This document shows positions 45,681 to 54,583 of a stretch of DNA of 64,000 nucleotides, in pieces. Below the pieces are notes generated by a model that was given only the letters and a program-made list of their open reading frames with translations, was not told where the DNA came from and searched no databases. Within the stretch, counting starts at the first letter, position 1. Each line of letters starts with the position of its first letter. Both the position numbers and the translations under genes were made by a program. The stretch is from Hydrogenovibrio sp. SC-1 (GTDB lineage Bacteria; Pseudomonadota; Gammaproteobacteria; Thiomicrospirales; Thiomicrospiraceae): the NCBI RefSeq assembly GCF_002848135.1, contig NZ_PKGB01000010.1, positions 21,021 through 85,020 of the forward strand, read 5' to 3'.

Positions 45681-46717
45681 TACTGAGTCGGTTCCAAAGC
45701 AGGGACCTTTCCGGCCAATGAGATTAAAAAGGCTTCAATGTCATGAATATCTTCCGGTGTTAATTCAATGCCGAGCTGATACCATGCCATTTTGGTAATC
45801 GCATCGCTGAGTTGCCAGACAGAGCCATCATGAAAATAAGGTGCAGTCATGCTGACGGCTCGTAATGATGGGACTTTAAATTCGTGTCGTTGATCTTCTT
45901 CACCTGTTAGGTTAAAACGTCCTAGATCTGCTTGGGTAATATTGTCACGGTCGGCAAAGTAATCATTTAAGGTCCCTATTTTTTCAAACAATCCACCACC
46001 GACTGCTGCACCCTGGTGACAAGCAATGCAGCCATAGTTGGTAAATTTTTCATAACCCCTTTTGGCAGCATCTGAAATGGCATCTGCATCCCCTTTGAGC
46101 CACTGATCAAAGGGGCTGTCGAGTAAGACTAAACTACGTTCAAAGCTTGCAATGGCAAAAGCCAGGTTCTCAGCGGTAATGGGTAACGAAAAAGCGGTTT
46201 TATATTGCTGAATGAACTGGGGATCGAGTTTCAGTTTATAAATGACTTCCTGCCAGTTGGATCCCATTTCGATTGGGTTGTGGATAGGGCCTTCAGCCTG
46301 CTCTTCAAGTGTTTGAGCGCGGCCATCCCAGAATTGGCGGATATTGTAAGCACTATTAAAAACGGTTGGCGCATTGATTGGACCAACTTGCCCATGAATG
46401 CCGACGGATTTAGGCATGTTATCATCGCCACCCGTTTGCAAGTTGTGACAGGTTGCACAAGAGATACTGTTGTCTTGTGAAAGGCGGTTGTCAAAAAACA
46501 ATTGCTGTCCGAGTGAAACGACTTTCGGGTCTAGATTGGTTGCGGGCTGAAGAGGGGTAATGGGTGCAATTGGGTCTTCTGTTGGTAATTGCGGCGAATA
46601 GAGTATTTGGGATTGGCTGATTTGGGCTTGTTGTTGCCACCAATACCAAACAAAAGATGCGGCTAGCAGGATGAGAATAGTTGCGAGCAATAAAGAGGAT
46701 TTATTTGTTTGCGTCAT
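45680..46717 (-). CDS. Membrane-anchored di-haem cytochrome c peroxidase (CcpA/MauG family)
   Basis: The 345-residue protein has an N-terminal anchor (about 8-26), two haem c motifs CATCH (about 86) and CIACH (about 229), and conserved NAPTVFNSAYNIRQFWDGRA and VPSLRAVSMTAPYFHDGS segments. These are typical of bacterial di-haem peroxidases that reduce hydrogen peroxide with cytochrome c electrons, or of MauG-type oxidases. It should lie in the periplasm facing the inner membrane. It is translationally coupled to the hybrid kinase downstream, suggesting peroxide or redox sensing (inference). A TATAAT hexamer on the minus strand at 46768-46763 lies upstream, but no convincing -35 box is present. 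Confidence 0.9.
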   Translation of the reverse strand: MTQTNKSSLLLATILILLAASFVWYWWQQQAQISQSQILYSPQLPTEDPIAPITPLQPATNLDPKVVSLGQQLFFDNRLSQDNSISCATCHNLQTGGDDNMPKSVGIHGQVGPINAPTVFNSAYNIRQFWDGRAQTLEEQAEGPIHNPIEMGSNWQEVIYKLKLDPQFIQQYKTAFSLPITAENLAFAIASFERSLVLLDSPFDQWLKGDADAISDAAKRGYEKFTNYGCIACHQGAAVGGGLFEKIGTLNDYFADRDNITQADLGRFNLTGEEDQRHEFKVPSLRAVSMTAPYFHDGSVWQLSDAITKMAWYQLGIELTPEDIHDIEAFLISLAGKVPALEPTQ

Positions 46718-46853
46718 TTTAGCGCATTACCCTTAAATTAAGAGAATTCTTTCGGTCAGCTTATTATAGCAAAGCTAAAAAACTTGACTTAAAAACCATT
46801 CAAAAATCCACATCAAGCTGACCTCTAGATCGTGGATAATTGCAGAGCCAGTG

Positions 46854-48095
46854 CTATTTTGATGATTTACGCTTCTGGCGTGACTTTGGCTTAGCACTTT
46901 TTTTGATTTTCTTTTTGGATTTAGGTTTCTTCGGACGAGATAAATAATCCTTTAAAGAATAATTGGCTTCAAGCCCCGCGATTTTTGCCAGCGGAATCTT
47001 ATGTTGTAGGTGGTACTCAATGCGTTGAAAGTTACGGATATCATGGCGTTCAACCAAATTAATGGCAATGCCGACCTGTTGTGCACGCCCAGTTCGACCA
47101 ATACGGTGAATATAGGTATCGCCTCGGAAGGGGATATCGTAATTAATGACATGAGTAATATTCAGCATATCAAGTCCACGTGCCGCCACATCCGTTGCCA
47201 CCATGACTTTGACTTTGCCTTGGGTAAATTTTTGGGTTTTTTCCATGCGCTTGGCTTGAATAAAGTCGCCATGCAAGACGGTGCTAGAGATAGCCTGAGT
47301 TTGCAACCAATCGTTAAGTTCAATTGCACGTTCTTTCTTATTACAAAAAACCAACGCACTTTGGCAGGTTTCATCATTTAATATGACTTTTAGTAAGGCT
47401 TGTTTATGTTCTTTATCATTGGCAAGGTAAGCCAGTTGCTGCACTTGTTGTGACTGTTGATTAGCAGCATCAACTTGAATGACCGTCGGATTATCCAGTA
47501 CTTCCTCAGCAAATTTAGCGAGACCTGACCCAGCTAGAGTGGCCGAAAAGCAGGCGGCTTGAAAGTCTCCCGGAATAGCTTCAATTAACGCTGACACATC
47601 AGGGCCTTGGCCCATGTCTAACATACGATCTGCTTCATCAATAATGAGCAACTCAACATTGGAAAGATCAATATATTCTTTGCTCATAATATTCAGTAAG
47701 CGCCCAGGGGTTGCCACTAAAATATCCAGTTGAGTTTGAAGCGCAGCCAGTTGTTTATCGGCGGCAAACCCGCCCGTAATCACATTACTTTCGAAGTGAC
47801 AATAGCTGCCGAGCTGTTTAATGACCTTGTGAATTTGGATTGCCAACTCGCGTGTTGGCGCGAGAATCAAGACTCTGACCTGACTGCTGGGACGTGGATC
47901 ATCCAGTAGAAACTGTAAAGCCGGTAATACGAAGGCTGCGGTTTTGCCTGTTCCCGTTGCTGCGCCAGCCAGGACATCTTTACTCAATAACATTTCAACA
48001 ATGGCCTGTTGCTGAATGGGGGTAGGTTTGTGAAAGTGCTGCTGTTCAATGGCGCTGAGGAGCTTGGGGTCTAAATCTAATTCTTCAAAGGTCAT
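46854..48095 (-). CDS. DEAD-box RNA helicase (SrmB-like)
   Basis: The 413-residue protein has the full helicase set: Q motif with FHKPTPIQQQAI, motif I ATGTGKTAAF, Ia PTRELAIQ, motif II DEADRMLDMG, III SATLAG, V VATDVAARGLD, and VI HRIGRTGRA. A short basic C-terminal tail is rich in Lys, Ser and Pro (about 385-413) and likely binds RNA. The overall pattern resembles SrmB of ribosome assembly more than RhlB or DeaD. It starts 22 bp after ppnN on the same strand, so both may share a transcript. The ribosome binding site is weak. Confidence 0.9.
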   Translation of the reverse strand: MTFEELDLDPKLLSAIEQQHFHKPTPIQQQAIVEMLLSKDVLAGAATGTGKTAAFVLPALQFLLDDPRPSSQVRVLILAPTRELAIQIHKVIKQLGSYCHFESNVITGGFAADKQLAALQTQLDILVATPGRLLNIMSKEYIDLSNVELLIIDEADRMLDMGQGPDVSALIEAIPGDFQAACFSATLAGSGLAKFAEEVLDNPTVIQVDAANQQSQQVQQLAYLANDKEHKQALLKVILNDETCQSALVFCNKKERAIELNDWLQTQAISSTVLHGDFIQAKRMEKTQKFTQGKVKVMVATDVAARGLDMLNITHVINYDIPFRGDTYIHRIGRTGRAQQVGIAINLVERHDIRNFQRIEYHLQHKIPLAKIAGLEANYSLKDYLSRPKKPKSKKKIKKSAKPKSRQKRKSSK

Positions 48096-48116
48096 GGTTC
48101 ACTCATTTATGACAGG

Positions 48117-49490
48117 TTATGGCGAGACAATATTATAGCAAGGCTCGTACTGGTCAGTGCCCAGTTTCATACGGCGTTGTTCGACAAAACGTTTTAATAA
48201 TTGATCGATATGTTGCATGATGATTGGATCACCGGTAATTTGGAAAGGGCCATGCTGTTCAATTTGAGCAATCCCTTCGCTTTTTACATTGCCTGCAACG
48301 ATGGCGGAAAACACACGCCGTAATTGCCCAGCTAATTCATGACTGGGTTGATCTCGATGCAGTTTTAATTCGGCAACACTTTGGTGCGAAGGGAAAAAGG
48401 GTTGTTGGAGATCAAACGGGATATGCAGGTTCCAATTGAAATAATAGGCATCACTGGTGGCATTACGATAAGCCGTGACGTGTTCGATGCCATCTTTTAA
48501 AAAATCGGCAACGTCTTCCGGTTGATTGATTAAAACGGTAAGTTTTTGAATGGCTTCTTTTCCTAACGCTTGTTCAATAAAGTCCAATACCGCTTCGAAA
48601 TAGGCTCGACCTGACTCTGGTGCAGTCAATACCACGGGAAAAGGAATATTGTTATTTTGAGGGTGCAGTAAAATACTGAGCAGGTATAAGATCTCCTCCA
48701 AAGTACCCGCGCCCCCCGGAAAAACCACGATGCCGTGACCAATGCGCATAAAGGCTTCTAGGCGCTTTTCAATATCTGGAAAGATGGTTAATTCATTGAC
48801 AATTGCATTGGGGGCTTCTGCGGCAATAATGCCTGGCTCGGTTAGACCGATAAAACGAGGGGTCGTATAGCGTTGTTTGCCGTGACCTAACACTGCGCCT
48901 TTCATAGGACCCTTCATCGCCCCTGGACCGCATCCGGTGCAAATGTCGAGCTTACGTAACCCTAACTGGTAGCCAATTTGTTTGGTGTATTTGTATTCAT
49001 CCAGACTAATCGAATGGCCGCCCCAGCAAACCACGATATTCGGGTCGATATCCGGCTGCATAATTTCGGCATTGCGGGCGATATGAAATACGGCATTGGT
49101 GATACCAAAAGGGGTTTCTAAATCGAATTCAGAGTTTTCGATAATGTCGTTTTGCGCATAGATCAAGTCGCGAATAACGGCGGAAAGATGTTCTTGCAAA
49201 CCTACAATCATTTCGCCATTAACAAAAGCATGCTCTGGGGCATTGTCGATTTCAATTTGCAATCCTCGACCTTTAGTATGGACTTGTATTTGAAATTCTG
49301 GGTGGGCGTTGAGTAGAGCCGTGCCACTGTCGCCTTTTGCACCCGTGTTTAATACGGCAAGGCTACACCGCTTTAAAACTTCATTGAGCCCTTCTGCCGT
49401 TTGGTCGCAAAGTTGTTGCGCTTCTTTATAAGAGAGGATTTGGAGTGCGCCTGCAGGGCGAATTAAAACTTTTTTGATTGGGTTATTCAT
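48117..49490 (-). CDS. ppnN: Nucleotide 5'-monophosphate nucleosidase PpnN (LOG family)
   Basis: The 457-residue protein has the long YgdH/PpnN layout. An N-terminal extension of about 140 residues precedes a LOG domain with CTGCGPGAMKGPMKGAVLGHG and FPGGAGTLEEILYLLSILL, the PGGxGTxxE signature. It ends in a C-terminal extension that plants and short LOG proteins lack. E. coli PpnN cleaves purine and pyrimidine nucleotides to base plus ribose phosphate and is activated by ppGpp. It is upstream of the helicase gene on the minus strand and divergent from the AI-2E-family gene. Confidence 0.93.
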   Translation of the reverse strand: MNNPIKKVLIRPAGALQILSYKEAQQLCDQTAEGLNEVLKRCSLAVLNTGAKGDSGTALLNAHPEFQIQVHTKGRGLQIEIDNAPEHAFVNGEMIVGLQEHLSAVIRDLIYAQNDIIENSEFDLETPFGITNAVFHIARNAEIMQPDIDPNIVVCWGGHSISLDEYKYTKQIGYQLGLRKLDICTGCGPGAMKGPMKGAVLGHGKQRYTTPRFIGLTEPGIIAAEAPNAIVNELTIFPDIEKRLEAFMRIGHGIVVFPGGAGTLEEILYLLSILLHPQNNNIPFPVVLTAPESGRAYFEAVLDFIEQALGKEAIQKLTVLINQPEDVADFLKDGIEHVTAYRNATSDAYYFNWNLHIPFDLQQPFFPSHQSVAELKLHRDQPSHELAGQLRRVFSAIVAGNVKSEGIAQIEQHGPFQITGDPIIMQHIDQLLKRFVEQRRMKLGTDQYEPCYNIVSP

Positions 49491-49533
49491 GGTAGATTGT
49501 GCTTAATTTATTCATTTTTAACAGGATACTATT

Positions 49534-50637
49534 ATGCGCTCAAAAGCACCTTACGAGGAAGGTTTTTTAATCATTTTGCTGGTGGCGGCAATTTTAGGCT
49601 TACTCTGGTTGTTTTCCCCCTTTTTAGAAGGGTTGTTATTTGCCATGATTTTAGCGACGGCAACTTATAGTTTGTATCTGAAGGTGTTACCGAACGTGAA
49701 TGAGTCGGAAGACTTGGCGGCAGCGATAATGAGTCTTGCTGTGTTCTTAACCGTGATCGCGCCCGTCAGTTATTTACTCTTGGAAGTGGGGCTTCAAGTT
49801 GGTAGTTTGGTGACGCAGGCGCAGAACTGGTTATCACAACAAACGCCGCAGAGTTTATCTGAATTGAATCAAAACTTGGTTGCGGTATTGCCTTTGCCAG
49901 AAGGGTCTCAGCTACAACTGATCAACCAATTGAAAACGCATTCAGGCGATATTATTCAATTTGCACAACAAGCCATACTGTTTTTGGTTCAGGGTATTTT
50001 TGGCAGTACCACGTCTTTTTTGACATTTATCTTTTTGGCGGTCTTTGCGCTGTACTTTTTTTATCGCGATGGACATCGCATCGCGTTTCATTTAAAGGTG
50101 CTATCCCCATTAGAAAATTTTTATGACACTATGATTATGACTCGATTCTCCAATCTCTCAACCATCTTATTGCTTTCGGTATTGGGAATCGCCTTAATGC
50201 AAGGAGTGGTCTTTACGATTTTAGCTTGGGTACTGGGCTTGCCGGGACTCTTTATCGGATTAGCAATTGCCATTACTTCCTTTATTCCATTAGTCGGTGC
50301 GGCGCTTATTTGGGTCCCGTTAAGTTTATTATTAGCTGCTCAAGGTGACTATGTTTCAGCCGGTTGGGTAGTGTTTTTCGGCGCAGTGGTGAATGGCTTT
50401 TTGATTGATAATTTATTGCGGCCATTATTGATTCGGCGCATTGCAAATTCCTTGGGTGGCGCATCGGATGAACTTGCCGTTGCCAATCATACCTTGATTA
50501 CCGTATTGGCGACCTTCGCAGGGTTAATTCATTTTGGTATGATCGGCCTATTTTTTGGCCCTGTTATCGCGGCAATGGCCATTACCATCTTTGATGTTTA
50601 TGCCCATAAAAATTCGGAGTTATTGGATCGTAGTTGA
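49534..50637 (+). CDS. AI-2E family (PerM/TqsA) membrane transporter
   Basis: The 367-residue protein has about eight membrane helices in the AI-2E-family arrangement: two or three N-terminal helices, a polar loop (about 85-150), a central pair, and the conserved GIALMQGVVFTILAWVLGLP and NGFLIDNLLRPLLIRR regions in the second half. Members export autoinducer-2 or act as sodium/proton antiporters, but the family name does not prove an AI-2 role. CAGGA precedes the ATG at 49534. Its stop falls directly before a long open frame leading to the MBL-fold gene. That intervening stretch (50638-50763) has no signal of its own. Confidence 0.85.
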   Translation: MRSKAPYEEGFLIILLVAAILGLLWLFSPFLEGLLFAMILATATYSLYLKVLPNVNESEDLAAAIMSLAVFLTVIAPVSYLLLEVGLQVGSLVTQAQNWLSQQTPQSLSELNQNLVAVLPLPEGSQLQLINQLKTHSGDIIQFAQQAILFLVQGIFGSTTSFLTFIFLAVFALYFFYRDGHRIAFHLKVLSPLENFYDTMIMTRFSNLSTILLLSVLGIALMQGVVFTILAWVLGLPGLFIGLAIAITSFIPLVGAALIWVPLSLLLAAQGDYVSAGWVVFFGAVVNGFLIDNLLRPLLIRRIANSLGGASDELAVANHTLITVLATFAGLIHFGMIGLFFGPVIAAMAITIFDVYAHKNSELLDRS

Positions 50638-50763
50638 ATGCACTTAATTGAATTGCTTTTGGGGGCATTAAAAACATCAATAAGCACGGTGAGAGTGAAG
50701 TGGTATTATCCTCTAAATGATGCGAAATACATCAGTTCTGAAACCCTTTTTGAGGAGGATGTT

Positions 50764-51858
50764 ATGATAAAACGCAAGTTAGTGGGCTTGATTGCAATGA
50801 GTTTATTCACCACGTTAAGCTGGGCTCAACAGAATGAAGATCCTTTTGTGGCAGGCTTTGAACGTTGGGCAGAGGAAGTAAGCTGGCAAGATAAGGGCGT
50901 GATGTCTGGCGCTGCAGAAATCTATGCTAATGAAGCCAAAGCGACGATTCGTTCTGCCGGTTATATTGGCAAAGTGTTACCACTTCCTAAAGCAGTCAAG
51001 GTTGCGGAAGGTGTTTATACCGTTGTCGGAAGTCAGATTTGGCATAACCCATCGAATTTTGGCTTTAATAATAATATTTCGTTTGTGATTTTTAAGGATG
51101 GCGTTTTTGTATTTAATACGGGCGCGAATCCAGCAATTTCCTACAGTGTTCATCAGCAAATCAAACAAATTACCGATAAGCCAGTGAAATGGGTTGCGGT
51201 TGAAAATAATCAAGGTCATGCCTATTTTGGTGCCAGTTATTGGGTGGATATTGGCGTGAAGCATCTATATTCCAGCGACATGGCCAATGGTCAATTTGAT
51301 GTTGGGTTTGAACGCGCTAAAGCAGAGTGGTCTGAACGGGTTGGTAAAGCATTGATGAATGATATTCGCAATGTTTCTGATCGCTTTACCACTTTTGATA
51401 ATGAAATGGAAATCGATGTGGGGGGCGGAGAATCTATTCACTTAATTGATTTTGGTCCCGGTCATACACCCGCTTCGACCAGTGTTTATATCCCTTCTCG
51501 TAAGTTGTTGCTGGCAGGCGATTTAGCGTTTAATGAGCGGATGCCGGTGATGTTTACTTATACCAATAGCATTGCTTGGATGGAATCGTTTGAAGCGATG
51601 ATGGCAAGAATTCCGAAAGATACGACTGTGGTGCCTGGGCATGGTACGCCAACCAACATGGCAACTGTGAAAAAACAAACCTATGATTATTTCCGCTATG
51701 TACAAGCAGAGGTGCAAAAAGTGGTGGATGACGGTGGGGACTTAGAAGCCGCAGAAAATGTTGATCAATCAAAATATAAAGATCGTCCGGTGTTTGAGCA
51801 GGCTGCAAAAAATAATGCGCGTAAAATCTATTATGAAATTACCGGTGGAGATTTTTAG
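50764..51858 (+). CDS. Exported metallo-beta-lactamase-fold protein with altered metal motif
   Basis: The open frame begins at 50638, but the ATG at 50764 has GAGGAGGA at 50752-50759 and a signal peptide (about 1-20, ending SWA), so 50764 is chosen (364 residues). The fold is recognised from VAEGVYTVVGSQIW, FGPGHTPASTSVY, LLLAGDLAF and VVPGHGTP, which keep the later metal ligands. The canonical HxHxDH is replaced by ENNQGH. Two histidines and the aspartate are missing, so classical two-zinc catalysis is doubtful. The C-terminal 90 residues are helical. It is a periplasmic protein of unknown function, downstream of the AI-2E-family gene. Confidence 0.85.
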   Translation: MIKRKLVGLIAMSLFTTLSWAQQNEDPFVAGFERWAEEVSWQDKGVMSGAAEIYANEAKATIRSAGYIGKVLPLPKAVKVAEGVYTVVGSQIWHNPSNFGFNNNISFVIFKDGVFVFNTGANPAISYSVHQQIKQITDKPVKWVAVENNQGHAYFGASYWVDIGVKHLYSSDMANGQFDVGFERAKAEWSERVGKALMNDIRNVSDRFTTFDNEMEIDVGGGESIHLIDFGPGHTPASTSVYIPSRKLLLAGDLAFNERMPVMFTYTNSIAWMESFEAMMARIPKDTTVVPGHGTPTNMATVKKQTYDYFRYVQAEVQKVVDDGGDLEAAENVDQSKYKDRPVFEQAAKNNARKIYYEITGGDF

Positions 51859-51881
51859 TTCTTACTAGGGTAATGCTTAAG

Positions 51882-51907
51882 AAACGACCAGGCCTGGTCG
51901 TTTTTTT
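51882..51907. terminator. Bidirectional terminator formed by the CCAGGCCTGG palindrome
   Basis: AAACGA and TCGTTT extend the core into a perfect 22-bp palindrome followed by a T-run. It sits between convergent genes (stops at 51858 and 51912). Confidence 0.75.
51888..51897. repeat. CCAGGCCTGG palindrome, copy 10 (intergenic)
   Basis: Perfect core in the terminator between the MBL-fold gene and the REC-GGDEF-EAL gene. Confidence 0.9.
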
Positions 51908-51911
51908 ATGT

Positions 51912-53963
51912 CTAGGATTTATGATAGGCCTCAATAAACCGTTGTGTTTCAGCGGCATTGATGGGTTTCGAAAGATAATAGCCTTGAATTTCATGACAGC
52001 CCATTTCTTTCAATAGTCTGGCTTCTTCCGCATTTTCAATACCTTCAGCAATAACTTGACGGTTCATGCTGTTGGCAATGGCAATAATGGCTCTAACAAT
52101 GGCTTGGTCTCCAAGGTTGACCGTCATATCTTTGATAAAAGCGCGGTCGATTTTAATATATTCGACGGGGAACTTTTGTAAGTATTCGAGTGAGGAGTAG
52201 CCGGTACCAAAGTCATCAATGGCAATGGTTGCGCCGGTTGCCTTTAACGCTTCTAATGTTTGCAATGCAGAATCTGGGTTTTGCATGGCAATACCCTCTG
52301 TAATTTCCAAATCAAGTAATTCAGCAGGCAGTTGTGCCTCTTTAAGTACCTGTTCAATATGGCCAGCCAGGTCTGTTTTTAGGAATTGACGCGCTGATAA
52401 GTTAATGCCAACTCGGATCGAATGGCCTTGATCATGCCAAGCTTTGGCCTGATTGACGGCACTGCGTAATGTCCAATCGCCAAAAGCGTGTATTAAGTCC
52501 ATCTCCTCAATGATCGGCACAAATTCAACGGGTGAGATCATGCCCAGTTCTGGGTGCTGCCACCTGACAAGTGCTTCAACGCCGACGATATTGTCAGTCT
52601 GTAAGTCCAGTTGTGGTTGATAATGTAGAACAAATTGGTCTTGCTGAAGTGCTTGATGTAATGCGGTTTCTAAGGTCAATCTTCTGGAGTGATCTGGTTG
52701 TTGTTCCGGATCATAGAACTGAAATTGATTGCCCCCAAGTGCTTTGGCATTTCTTCTAGCTTGTACAGCCGCTTGCAATAACTCGGCGCTTGAGTGCCCA
52801 TCTTTGGGAGAAGTCGCGATGCCAACACTGGTCTCGATATGAACGATCGTTTGAGCTATTTCAAAGGGGATTGAGAGTTCAGCTTGTAATGACATTATCC
52901 AAGATTCGAGTTTTGCCGTTGTCATTTTCGAATTAATTAGAATACAAAATTCATCAGCACTCATTCGAGCACATGGAAAATTGTGACTCAGGTACTTGCG
53001 GAGCCGATTAGCAAAGTCACTTAAAAATTCGTCCCCTTGTGCATGCCCCAAGGTGTTGTTAATGAGATTAAAACGATCAATATCAATCGAAATGACCGCC
53101 AGAGAACCGGGTTCATAAGGCTCAGATAAGGTTTTATCGAGTTGTTGAGTAAAATGAAATCGATTGCTGAAATGGGTAATCGGATCATAATGCGTTTGAA
53201 ATTCGAGTGCTTTTTCAGTCTGCAGTAGGTCTGAAATATCTTGAATCACTCCGAAAATCTTTTGATTTTCATCCAATTCAGCAATGACTCGAATATGATA
53301 GGTTTGACTTGAAAAAATGAGATCGTGCTGTAAAGAAATACGGTCGGATTTCCCTTGGAGTAAGGCTTGGGCAGACAATTGAATATTGGGAATTTGTTCT
53401 TCTGGAACCAGTTGCAAGTAATCAGCAAGGTTTCGTGGGCTCTGGCCGGATTGGAGTGCGAACAGTTGGGTTAAGCTTTCCGACCACCTCATTTGGTCAT
53501 GTTGGGGATCCCATTCCCAAAATCCTAAGCGTGCAACTTCTTGTGCGTGAGACTGATGTAATTGTGCGCGGGTTAACTCTTGAGTCAAACCATAGGTTCT
53601 TAAAGCATATCGAACGCGTCTGACAAGCAACGGCCAGTTGATGGGTTTGGTAATAAAGTCAGTGGCGCCTGCAGAGAAGGCGGAATCAATAGCCTGAATG
53701 TCGTCTAACCACGTTAGCATTAAAATTGGCACGGGGTGGATATGAGGCATTGATCTTAGCGTTTTACAGGTTTCAAAGCCATCTATGCCGGGCATAATGA
53801 CATCCAATAAAATTAGGTCAGGTTGTTGTGACTGACAAATTTCGATGGCTGTTTGACCGCTTTCAGCTTGAATGAGGTGATAGCCTTCTTTCGCCAATAT
53901 CTTTGAGAGTGTTAAGCGAATACTGGTATCGTCATCAATGACAAGAATAGTTTGTTGGCTCAT
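51912..53963 (-). CDS. Response regulator with degenerate GGDEF and intact EAL (REC-PAS-GGDEF-EAL)
   Basis: The 683-residue protein has a receiver with LILLDVIMPGIDG (Asp about 55), a PAS-like linker (about 145-235), a GGDEF domain with SADEF in place of GGDEF near 334, and an EAL domain (about 430-680). The EAL domain keeps EALVRW (about 461), LEITEG, IDDFGTGYSS, KIDRAFI and AEGIEN. It should therefore degrade c-di-GMP when phosphorylated, with the dead GGDEF probably regulatory. The Hpt gene 28 bp upstream on the same strand (53992-54339) likely feeds it phosphate. A palindromic terminator follows the stop. Confidence 0.92.
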   Translation of the reverse strand: MSQQTILVIDDDTSIRLTLSKILAKEGYHLIQAESGQTAIEICQSQQPDLILLDVIMPGIDGFETCKTLRSMPHIHPVPILMLTWLDDIQAIDSAFSAGATDFITKPINWPLLVRRVRYALRTYGLTQELTRAQLHQSHAQEVARLGFWEWDPQHDQMRWSESLTQLFALQSGQSPRNLADYLQLVPEEQIPNIQLSAQALLQGKSDRISLQHDLIFSSQTYHIRVIAELDENQKIFGVIQDISDLLQTEKALEFQTHYDPITHFSNRFHFTQQLDKTLSEPYEPGSLAVISIDIDRFNLINNTLGHAQGDEFLSDFANRLRKYLSHNFPCARMSADEFCILINSKMTTAKLESWIMSLQAELSIPFEIAQTIVHIETSVGIATSPKDGHSSAELLQAAVQARRNAKALGGNQFQFYDPEQQPDHSRRLTLETALHQALQQDQFVLHYQPQLDLQTDNIVGVEALVRWQHPELGMISPVEFVPIIEEMDLIHAFGDWTLRSAVNQAKAWHDQGHSIRVGINLSARQFLKTDLAGHIEQVLKEAQLPAELLDLEITEGIAMQNPDSALQTLEALKATGATIAIDDFGTGYSSLEYLQKFPVEYIKIDRAFIKDMTVNLGDQAIVRAIIAIANSMNRQVIAEGIENAEEARLLKEMGCHEIQGYYLSKPINAAETQRFIEAYHKS

Positions 53964-53991
53964 TTTCCAAGTGTCTTCTCTGGTAATAGGT

Positions 53992-54339
53992 CTATCGGTT
54001 TGCCATATAGTCCGAAATAGCCTGTTCTAGGTCAGCAGCCTGTTTTTCAAGTTGCGGTAGCAGGGGGGCAACTTGATCAAGCTCATCTGCTTTTCCTAAC
54101 GCTTCTATTTGTCTTGATGTTTCAGACAATTGTAACCCACCAATATTGGCTGCACTACTTTTTAAGGTATGCGCTGCGTGAAAAACAGCGGCGGCTTGTT
54201 GTGCCTCCATTCCTAATAGAATATCGTTAATAAGCTTGGGTAGTTGCTCCAAAAAGGGCGTTAGAATGGCATCCAGGTCACCATCCAATAATTCGAAGAG
54301 CTCATCAAGTGTCGGTTTTTCAAGCGTGGGATGGGTCAT
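53992..54339 (-). CDS. Stand-alone Hpt phosphotransfer protein
   Basis: The 115-residue protein is a single Hpt four-helix domain with HAAHTLKSSAANIGG; the second histidine is the phosphorylated one (about residue 60). The short length and acidic composition fit free Hpt proteins. It stands 28 bp upstream of the REC-GGDEF-EAL gene and is followed by no kinase, so phosphate must come from elsewhere, such as the hybrid kinases at 33-46 kb (inference). AAGGAAT about 9 bp upstream of the ATG serves as ribosome binding site. Confidence 0.9.
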   Translation of the reverse strand: MTHPTLEKPTLDELFELLDGDLDAILTPFLEQLPKLINDILLGMEAQQAAAVFHAAHTLKSSAANIGGLQLSETSRQIEALGKADELDQVAPLLPQLEKQAADLEQAISDYMANR

Positions 54340-54525
54340 GTTTATAATTCCTTGATTTCCATTTTGACCTTTATATTCGGTATTTGAGCGGTGTTACTCA
54401 CCAATTTATTAAGAAATTGGGTACAGGTCGGTATTAAAAACGGTTTAATTAAGACTCAAAACCTATGTAAATAATAACATGCCCAAATGAATTTGAGGGT
54501 AACAAATGCGATTTGACTCGTTAAT

Positions 54526-54555
54526 AAAAGTCACCACCACGGGTGGTGACTTTTT
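54526..54555. terminator. Terminator downstream of leuA
   Basis: AAAAGTCACCACC and GGTGGTGACTTTT pair perfectly with a 3-nt loop, flanked by A-run and T-run on opposite sides. It can serve both strands. leuA ends 29 bp away. Confidence 0.85.
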
Positions 54556-54583
54556 GTAGGTTGCTGAATGGCGAAAAGGCTTT

